Of a stretch of DNA of 7,066 nt, positions 1 through 5,213 are shown one piece after another (the stretch's first letter is position 1; each line of letters starts with the position of its first letter). The position numbers and the translations under genes are program-made. This stretch comes from an uncultured Anaerolineales bacterium (GTDB lineage Bacteria; Chloroflexota; Anaerolineae; Anaerolineales; Villigracilaceae): assembly GCA_938008865.1 (NCBI GenBank), contig CALLJA010000264.1, positions 1 through 7,066 of the forward strand, given 5' to 3'. A model generated the notes under the pieces. The model was not told where the DNA came from and did not search any database. It worked only from the letters and a program-made list of their open reading frames with translations.

Positions 1-87
1 CTGCGCGTTTACGCCGAGGGTCGCACACATGAGATGGTCAAGGCCTTGATGGGCTATGGCCGCAAGGTGGCTGAGAGCGTTGTATAG
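1..87 (+). CDS. C-terminal end of a phosphohexomutase (phosphoglucomutase/phosphomannomutase family), 5' truncated by the window
   Basis: Frame 1 is open from the first base to a TAG at 85-87 and gives 28 residues starting LRVYAEGRTHEMVKALMGYG. The string LRVYAEG followed by an amphipathic helix matches the final domain (domain IV) of the alpha-D-phosphohexomutase superfamily, where an R-x-Y-x-E element helps bind the substrate phosphate. These cytoplasmic enzymes interconvert hexose 1- and 6-phosphates and feed sugar-nucleotide and cell-surface polysaccharide synthesis. The catalytic serine and the metal- and sugar-binding loops lie outside the window. It therefore cannot be said whether this is a phosphoglucomutase, phosphomannomutase or phosphoglucosamine mutase. 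It converges on metF, with a shared terminator between them. The family call is moderately sure because only the tail is visible. Confidence 0.68.
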   Translation: MRVYAEGRTHEMVKALMGYGRKVAESVV

Positions 88-100
88 GAAGCAATAAATA

Positions 101-136
101 AAAAAGGACGGTCACGTTCCTGTGACCGTCCTTTTT
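101..136. terminator. Bidirectional Rho-independent terminator between convergent genes
   Basis: GGACGGTCAC (106-115) pairs perfectly with GTGACCGTCC (122-131) around a 6-nt loop (116-121). Flanking AAAAA (101-105) and TTTTT (132-136) extend the pairing and supply a U-tract for each strand. On the plus strand the RNA ends UUUUUGUUU (132-140). On the minus strand it ends UUUUUUAUUU. The site lies 13 nt after the phosphohexomutase stop and 2 nt beyond the metF stop codon (139-141), so one hairpin serves both converging genes. Confidence 0.93.
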
Positions 137-138
137 GT

Positions 139-1026
139 TTATCTCAGTGCATTAGATGAGCTGACCCCCAGCCATTCGTAGATCTGCAAAGTGGCCTTTG
201 ATTGATTGAGCGTGTAAAAGTGGATGCCTTTGACGTTATTATCGAGCAGGTCAAGCGCCTGCGCGGTGGCCCAGTGGATGCCGACCTTTTCGGCGTAGTC
301 GTCGTTCTCGGCGCGGGCCAGGGCGCGCAGCAGCTTGGCGGGGAAGACCGACCCGCCTGAGAGTTCGGCCATGCGCTGCATGGACTTGCGACTGGTAATA
401 GGCATCAGTCCCGCCAGCACAGGCACTTTGATTCCCGCCAGTTCGCAACGTTCGCAGAAATCAAAAAAGGTGTGGTTATCAAAAAACAATTGGGTGCAGA
501 TAAAATCTGCGCCCGCATCGATCTTGGCCTTCAGATAGTCCATCTCCTTCAAGCGATTGGGCGTTTCGGGATGTCCCTCGGGATAACCCGCCACACCGAT
601 GCCAAAGCGCGGAAAGTTCTTCTTGATATAAGCGACCAACTCGGTGGCGTTCTTGAATCCATCCTCCGTCGGCGTGAAGGGACCGCTTCCGCGCGGGGGA
701 TCGCCGCGCAGGGCCATGATGTTGTGGATGCCGTTGGCCTGGTAGGTTTCGAGAATGGCATGGACTTCGGGGATGGTCGAGCCCACGCAAGTCAAGTGCG
801 AGATGACGGTCAGGTCGGTCTCCTGCTGAATACGCGTGACCAGGTCATGCGTCAACTGGCGGGTGGATCCGCCCGCACCATACGTCACGCTGACGTATGA
901 AGGCATCAGCGACGTCAACTGCTCGATGGTCTGCCGCAGGGTCTCGGCGGATTCGGGTGTGCGCGGCGGGAAGAATTCAAAGCTAAAGGTGGTCTCGTGT
1001 TCTTTAAAAATCTGGCGGATGTGCAT
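139..1026 (-). CDS. metF: 5,10-methylenetetrahydrofolate reductase
   Basis: The 295-residue product has the usual length of bacterial MetF. This cytoplasmic FAD-dependent TIM-barrel enzyme reduces 5,10-methylene-THF to 5-methyl-THF, the methyl donor for methionine synthase. Signature motifs are in order: SFEFFPP at 15-21, where E17 matches the catalytic Glu28 of the E. coli enzyme; VTYGAGGS at 47-54; ALRGDPP at 105-111, where D109 matches the flavin-tuning Asp120; AGYPEGHPE at 146-154; TQLFFD at 178-183, where Q179 matches the folate-contacting Gln183; and HFYTLN at 269-274. No motif is missing. The E. coli correspondences are from memory of the family. The ATG at 1026 puts SFEFFPP at the expected distance from the N terminus, but its Shine-Dalgarno is weak (AGAGAG-like, about 8-14 nt upstream). 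It lies 77 nt after the preceding minus-strand gene, with a strong hairpin between. Its own promoter could not be identified. Confidence 0.96.
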   Translation of the reverse strand: MHIRQIFKEHETTFSFEFFPPRTPESAETLRQTIEQLTSLMPSYVSVTYGAGGSTRQLTHDLVTRIQQETDLTVISHLTCVGSTIPEVHAILETYQANGIHNIMALRGDPPRGSGPFTPTEDGFKNATELVAYIKKNFPRFGIGVAGYPEGHPETPNRLKEMDYLKAKIDAGADFICTQLFFDNHTFFDFCERCELAGIKVPVLAGLMPITSRKSMQRMAELSGGSVFPAKLLRALARAENDDYAEKVGIHWATAQALDLLDNNVKGIHFYTLNQSKATLQIYEWLGVSSSNALR

Positions 1027-1049
1027 CTCTAGTTCTCTCTATGAAACGA

Positions 1050-1077
1050 ACGGGACAGCAGTCGCCTGCTGTCCCGT
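1050..1077 (-). terminator. 12-bp hairpin with GCGA tetraloop, probable terminator or attenuator before metF
   Basis: ACGGGACAGCAG (1050-1061) and CTGCTGTCCCGT (1066-1077) are perfect inverted copies around a 4-nt loop. In minus-strand RNA the loop reads GCGA, a stabilising GNRA tetraloop. It is followed by UUCGUUUC, a broken U-tract. On the plus strand the following bases are not U-rich, so it acts, if at all, on leftward transcription. It begins 26 nt past the stop of the 1104-1649 gene and ends 23 nt before the metF start. The imperfect U-tract leaves partial read-through into metF possible. Confidence 0.72.
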
Positions 1078-1103
1078 AGTTATTCTTCGGCAGCCGCAAG
1101 CGC

Positions 1104-1649
1104 CTAACGGTTCCTGACGGGCGCAGAGCGCATTCGGCGGGCCACAACGATGACGATGACCAGGATCAGGGTGGCGGCCAACAGGCCGGGCAGACCGTAC
1201 TCATCCGCGATACCGCTGCGAGGCATACTACCGCCCGGCGCGGGGGGCGTAACCGGGTTCTGGGCCGCGTTTGCGACCTGTGTGAGGGCCACGGCCACGG
1301 TGGCGGTAGCAGGGTCAGGTGTGGGCGGGAGGGGGGTGGCGCTCGGTTCGAGCTGAGCCAGCACAGGGGTCGGGCTGGGCAGTGGGGTGAAGGTCATGGT
1401 CGGGACGATGGCTGCCTGGACGGTGGCCGTCAGGGCGGCATTCATCTCAGCGACCTGGGTGTTCTGGGCATCGAGCGCCTGGGCCGTGGTCGCGCGGTTC
1501 CTGGGCAGGATGACCAGGGCATAGACCGCCAGACACACGATTGACAGCAGAACGACCAGTCCCAGCCCGCCTGCGATGAAGATGAACGTGCGGTTGTTGT
1601 TCTCCTCAGGGGGAGCCGCATCGAAATTGGTTTCGTCGCCTTCGTACAT
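1104..1649 (-). CDS. Small two-pass membrane protein with Thr/Pro-rich linker and MPRSG sortase-like C-terminal tail
   Basis: The product has 181 residues and no recognised enzymatic domain. The order is an acidic N terminus (1-19), a hydrophobic segment (about 21-48), a short basic stretch (PRNR, 49-52), and a low-complexity Ala/Thr/Pro/Ser linker (53-140). The C-terminal module follows: MPRSG (142-146), a hydrophobic helix (about 153-170, starting GLPGLL) and a basic tail (RRMR at 171-174, then more Arg). That last arrangement resembles an LPxTG cell-wall sorting signal with M for L and S for T. It also resembles LPRTG-GLPGLL tails I remember from Anaerolineae surface proteins. Charge near both membrane segments makes the topology ambiguous, but an external linker is most likely. 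An AGGAGA Shine-Dalgarno (1658-1663 on the plus strand) sits 8 nt before the ATG and supports this start. It lies 67 nt after the barrel/KOW gene and is probably co-transcribed with it. Function unknown. Confidence 0.82.
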   Translation of the reverse strand: MYEGDETNFDAAPPEENNNRTFIFIAGGLGLVVLLSIVCLAVYALVILPRNRATTAQALDAQNTQVAEMNAALTATVQAAIVPTMTFTPLPSPTPVLAQLEPSATPLPPTPDPATATVAVALTQVANAAQNPVTPPAPGGSMPRSGIADEYGLPGLLAATLILVIVIVVARRMRSAPVRNR

Positions 1650-1716
1650 GGATTCACTCTCCTCTTGTTCATTGAGACATCACAGGCCCGCCATTGGGCG
1701 CGCGATGCTTGGGTAA

Positions 1717-2772
1717 TTATCCCACAACTTCCAGATTTACGAGAGGTACGATGACCGTCTCGCCGGTTTCCATCCGCACATCGGCGGCGGGCGCGCGTAG
1801 ACCGCTAGTGAGCAAGGTCAGGCCCGGGCGCAAAAGCACGATGGTGCCAATGGCGCCCATCGAAGGCGGACGGCGCATGCGCACGGTCTGACCGGGCGCG
1901 TAGGCTTCCACCTCGCGCGGCAGGGCGGGTTCGGACGTGATCGGCAGCGGGATGATGACTTCGGGACGCGCACCCGTGTAACGGTCGTAGGCCTCGGCGT
2001 TGAGCGTGACGTCGCGTTTGGCGTTGGTGCTCAACAGGCGGTAGGCCGCCGAGTTCATGGGCAGGCTGCCGAAGCCGTCGGTAACCACGATGGGGAAACG
2101 CATCCGCGCGGCCAGCGGCAGGAGCGATGGGAACAGGCTCGAAAGGATCAGCCCGCGCACCCCGATCTCGGATGCGGTCTGCAGGGTCTCGGCGTCCTTG
2201 CACAGACCGCCAAGGATAATCTGGCCGCGCATGGTTTCGTCCAGGCGGGACGGGGCCAGCACGCCGTCGGCCTTCTCGGCCAGGTTGACCAGCACGCCCG
2301 TGTCGATGCGTCCGTTCCCCCACACACCCTGAATAAGCGCCCCGGCCGTTTTGATGACCACGCCGCGATTGGGGATGACTTCGATGACATTGCCCGGCAG
2401 GCCCGCGCGCAGTTGCAGGCTGGTCTCGCCGGTTTCGAGCAGCACCTGTCCGCCGCCTGCGGCGATTACGCGCCCATCCTTGGGAGTGCGCACCGATTTG
2501 GGGAACAGGCCCGCGCCCACCGCGACTTCGGCGCTGGCGGGCAATTCGTCGCCTACCTTGCAGCGCAACAGACGGTCAGCAGCGGGAATGGGGAGGCGTA
2601 GCGCGCCGGCCACATCGATTAGGATATGCTCGCGTGCCCAGGCAGCCTCCGCCACCACGTCGGTGGGACCAACCTTTTGGTTGAGGCGCGCCGTTACCCG
2701 GCCCGACACGGGCAGGAGCCGTTCGCGCACGATGGTCGTCAAGGGCAGAATGTGAACCAGGGATGCCAGCAT
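1717..2772 (-). CDS. Barrel-sandwich (RnfC/lipoyl-like) and KOW-like domain protein of unknown function
   Basis: The product has 351 residues with no convincing signal peptide or membrane helix, so it is probably cytoplasmic. Residues about 18-45 (LLPVSGRVTARLNQKVGPTD) and about 70-155 show the short Gly-rich strand pattern of a barrel-sandwich hybrid fold: a KVGDELP turn at 72-78, TPKDGRVIAAGGG at 96-108, LPGNVIEVIPNRGVVI at 125-140, and GALIQGVWGNG at 144-154. A central alpha/beta part (about 158-245) includes GVRGLILSS and FPIVVTDGFGSLP. The C terminus (about 290-351), with GAIGTIVLL and VPLVNLEVV, resembles a KOW-type beta barrel. These are fold-level impressions rather than a family match. 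The ATG at 2772 follows the MutL-like stop (2777-2779) by 4 nt. A GGGAGG Shine-Dalgarno (2781-2786) inside the upstream gene is 8 nt away, which fixes the start. The coupling suggests it is a partner of the MutL-like ATPase. Confidence 0.85.
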   Translation of the reverse strand: MLASLVHILPLTTIVRERLLPVSGRVTARLNQKVGPTDVVAEAAWAREHILIDVAGALRLPIPAADRLLRCKVGDELPASAEVAVGAGLFPKSVRTPKDGRVIAAGGGQVLLETGETSLQLRAGLPGNVIEVIPNRGVVIKTAGALIQGVWGNGRIDTGVLVNLAEKADGVLAPSRLDETMRGQIILGGLCKDAETLQTASEIGVRGLILSSLFPSLLPLAARMRFPIVVTDGFGSLPMNSAAYRLLSTNAKRDVTLNAEAYDRYTGARPEVIIPLPITSEPALPREVEAYAPGQTVRMRRPPSMGAIGTIVLLRPGLTLLTSGLRAPAADVRMETGETVIVPLVNLEVVG

Positions 2773-2776
2773 CGGG

Positions 2777-4531
2777 TCAGCCTCCCACAGTCCAGTACCA
2801 TTTTTTGATCAATTCACGCCTCCGCACTGCATCGGACGGCAGGTCGAGTGGACGCCCGCGCCCATCGAAGACCACGCCCAAGGCGCCGCCGGTGGCGGTC
2901 ACCTCGCCGCTACGCCCGGGGCCGAAGCCCACGTCCGCGTGGCCGGTGGGCTGCAGGATGAGCCTGGCATTTTGCGGGCTGGGCAGGGGCAGTAACTCGA
3001 GCGCGCCAAACTTGAGGTCCATACGGGCCTCGGTGCCGTCTTCGTATATCAAACGCGCCCGCAGGATCTGCGCCCCATACGCAGTGCGCACCAGCGGAGA
3101 AACCACCGTGCCGACGCTGATGAAGGCCCCCGACCCCACCACCTGGACCGGTAACAGGCTGTTGCGTCCCGCCGCCGCACCCAGGATCGGGAGCAGGTTG
3201 TTCTGGTCGAGGATCACGGTCGTCACACCAACCGGCTGGAGCGCATCCAACAACAGCAGCAGGCTGTGGCCCGGGGTGGGCGCATCCGAGAGCGCGCCGC
3301 CGCCCGCTAGAATCGGGTCGAACAGCGGGAGCTGGCGTGGATTCAGCGAAGCCGCGTTGGCGGGGAAATCGCGCCGCGCAGACTGGATTGCCAGGTGCAA
3401 ACATTCGCGCGCAACGGCCTGCGAAATGGCCTGGTCCTCGCGCGTGCCGGGGATGGTGGACGGATAAAGCGCCTTCTGGTACAGATAATCGCGCAGCACG
3501 CCTACCGAGATGTCGAGCGGCGACCAGCGCAGGATGTTTTCGAGGGTGGTGTGGTTGAGCAGCCCGGGCAGGTTCTCGCCCAGGCCGAATTGCGGATAAA
3601 CGCCCAGCGTGGACTTGCCCTTGAAGCCCGCCGCGACCAGCGTGGCCGATGCGCCGATATCCACGCTGAGGATGCCTTTGGCCGAACCAAAGACCCTGCT
3701 CAGGTAGCGCATCATGCGCCCACTCGCATAGCCGGTGGGCAGGATGTGCCCGCTGGCCCAGGCGGCCACCGTGTCCACACCCTTGATCTGGCGTTTACGG
3801 ACCTCGATGAACAGGCGCGCCAGTTCGCGTGCGGCGGGGTCGAGGTCTTCGGTTTCGAGCGAGGGGCGCACGTTCGGGCTGAAGTGCAGCGAGGATGTCA
3901 GCGTGCCGAGCAGCGACTTGACCTCCTCCTCCATCTTCTGGTTGCCTGCGTACAACACGGCGGGCCGCTTCTCGGCCGGCATCAGGTAACTGGCCAGGCC
4001 GATGGGTTCGAGCATTTTCTGGATGGAGCGCGACGCGCCGCCATCAGTGCCGCCGGTTACCACCACCACGTCCGGGCGCAGGGCCAGCAGGCCGTCAATG
4101 ACCTCGTCCGGGCGGCGGTGGTCGGTCAGGCCGATGCTATCCACGACGCGGGCGTAGATCGTTTCGGTCAGGCGGCGGGCCGATTCGAGCGAGACGTCGG
4201 CCAGCAACCCAACGGTGACGGCTTTGAGCGTGGGCCCGGCTGACAGGGTAGCGACGAAGGCATCCACCCCCGCGCCGTTGGGCTGGCTGGGAATGACCAA
4301 GTCGCGGTCTGTGTCTAGGAAGGCACGCCCGGTTACATTTTGCAGATGGGTGATGGCATTACGTACGCCCTCGATCACATCCTTGAACGGGGCCTCGGCA
4401 GTGGACAGGGAATGACCGGCCGCCACGAAACGATATTGGCCTTCGACCACGTCGAAGAGCACCGCGCGCGTGGTGGCCGCGCCGATGTCAACTGCCAGGA
4501 GAGAGTCGCCTTCGATCAATGAGACAGGCAT
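2777..4531 (-). CDS. MutL/GlmL-family actin-fold (ASKHA) ATPase with a C-terminal beta-rich extension
   Basis: The product has 584 residues. The N terminus carries phosphate-1 motif LLAVDIGAATTRAVLFD (11-27). VVVVTGGTDGG (155-165), phosphate-2-like ILSVDIGASATLV (287-299), adenosine-type ILAGGGALSD (407-416) and LLPILGAAAG (446-455) follow. The order and spacing match the glutamate mutase L family, whose studied role is ATP-dependent reactivation of adenosylcobalamin mutases. Those clostridial proteins are about 460 residues. Here about 120 more follow, from about 465, with DVGFGPGRSGEV, GGALGVVFDGRGRPLDLP and a WYW near the end, suggesting an added beta-rich domain. The phosphate-2 motif lacks the usual second Gly and final Asp (DIGAS-A-T-L against DIGGATTD). 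No mutase gene is adjacent. The start follows the previous stop by 4 nt and has no visible Shine-Dalgarno, so translation probably depends on coupling. The family call is firm, but a glutamate mutase role is doubtful and no symbol is given. Confidence 0.88.
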   Translation of the reverse strand: MPVSLIEGDSLLAVDIGAATTRAVLFDVVEGQYRFVAAGHSLSTAEAPFKDVIEGVRNAITHLQNVTGRAFLDTDRDLVIPSQPNGAGVDAFVATLSAGPTLKAVTVGLLADVSLESARRLTETIYARVVDSIGLTDHRRPDEVIDGLLALRPDVVVVTGGTDGGASRSIQKMLEPIGLASYLMPAEKRPAVLYAGNQKMEEEVKSLLGTLTSSLHFSPNVRPSLETEDLDPAARELARLFIEVRKRQIKGVDTVAAWASGHILPTGYASGRMMRYLSRVFGSAKGILSVDIGASATLVAAGFKGKSTLGVYPQFGLGENLPGLLNHTTLENILRWSPLDISVGVLRDYLYQKALYPSTIPGTREDQAISQAVARECLHLAIQSARRDFPANAASLNPRQLPLFDPILAGGGALSDAPTPGHSLLLLLDALQPVGVTTVILDQNNLLPILGAAAGRNSLLPVQVVGSGAFISVGTVVSPLVRTAYGAQILRARLIYEDGTEARMDLKFGALELLPLPSPQNARLILQPTGHADVGFGPGRSGEVTATGGALGVVFDGRGRPLDLPSDAVRRRELIKKWYWTVGG

Positions 4532-4535
4532 AGGC

Positions 4536-5213
4536 TTAGAAGGAAGAGAAGAATATGAACCAGGAGGAGACGCGCTCGACCAGCGCCGTCAGCGAAGCCA
4601 GCAACACGCCGGCGAACAAGGCGCCCAGGGTGACGGCCACGAACAGCCGCCCGGCCCAGGCCAGGAGTTCAATGGGACCGAAACGACGCACTGCACCATC
4701 CGCGGCGGTACGCGCGCCGAAGTGGAAATACGCCAGCGTGGCGACCAGCCCAACCAGAATGAGAAGTCCACTGCCGGCTGATTCGGCCAGGTCGAAAACC
4801 GATTGCGCGCCCTGCAGGTTGAACAGGTCGATGGTGGCCAGCGATTGCGGCAGGATCGTGCCGATCACCGCGCCGCCCACCGTCACCGCCGCACTGACGC
4901 CCACCACGTAAGCCATGGCAGGGGAACCGAGGTGGCTGGTGCGCGGCGAGATCTTGAAGAGCAGGAAACCGGTCAACAACAACGGGAAGAAAGCCAGCAG
5001 TTTGTCGGTGGGGGACCCGTACACCAGCGGATAGATCAGGCGCGGATAGACCACCTGCCACATGGCGACCGAGGCCACATAGCCCGCCGTCACACCCACG
5101 AAGATGTAGGTACCGATGCGGAAGAGCAGGTTATCGCCCAGCAGATAACTGAACACCAGCACGGTGAACAGGAACCCGAGCGCGCCAGTGATGAGGTTGA
5201 TGTCGATGGTCAT
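4536..5213 (-). CDS. Six-pass integral membrane protein of unknown function
   Basis: The 225-residue product starts MTIDINLITG. Hydrophobic segments lie at about 6-26, 31-53, 71-88, 98-121, 147-166 and 184-212, followed by a short aromatic tail (WFIFFSSF). The loops are short, apart from 54-70 (PRLIYPLVYGSPTDK) and 167-183 (basic, ARTAADGAVRRFG). No transporter or enzyme signature is recognised. The chosen ATG overlaps the stop of the upstream PDWL-repeat gene in an ATGA and has a GGGAGG Shine-Dalgarno 7 nt away. The frame stays open to 5327, but that 38-codon extension lies inside the upstream gene and reads as non-hydrophobic Gly/Pro/Arg sequence, so it is rejected. The stop lies 4 nt before the MutL-like start. 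The double coupling suggests stoichiometric production with both neighbours, and it may be a membrane anchor or channel of the same complex. Confidence 0.86.
   Translation of the reverse strand: MTIDINLITGALGFLFTVLVFSYLLGDNLLFRIGTYIFVGVTAGYVASVAMWQVVYPRLIYPLVYGSPTDKLLAFFPLLLTGFLLFKISPRTSHLGSPAMAYVVGVSAAVTVGGAVIGTILPQSLATIDLFNLQGAQSVFDLAESAGSGLLILVGLVATLAYFHFGARTAADGAVRRFGPIELLAWAGRLFVAVTLGALFAGVLLASLTALVERVSSWFIFFSSF

Noticed and set aside
1027..1103. SAM or cobalamin riboswitch controlling metF
   Set aside because: The gap is only 77 nt and most of it is one simple hairpin. No multi-helix riboswitch core can be seen.
1323..1336. G-rich run as a G-quadruplex
   Set aside because: It has two G3 runs and one G6 run with no fourth separated run of three. 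It falls in Pro-rich coding sequence, where such runs are expected.
1686..1699. Short inverted repeat after the barrel/KOW gene as a terminator
   Set aside because: It has only a 4-bp GCCC/GGGC stem and no U-tract on either strand.
2763..3467. 234-codon open frame on the plus strand
   Set aside because: It is antisense to the end of the MutL-like gene, has a Ser/Arg/Pro-rich product without a domain, and has no operon context on that strand.
3395..4243. 282-codon open frame on the plus strand
   Set aside because: It lies wholly antisense to the MutL-like gene, whose motifs are unmistakable. Its product is compositionally odd (Arg, Gln, Gly and His rich) and resembles no family. GC-rich genes often leave antisense frames open.
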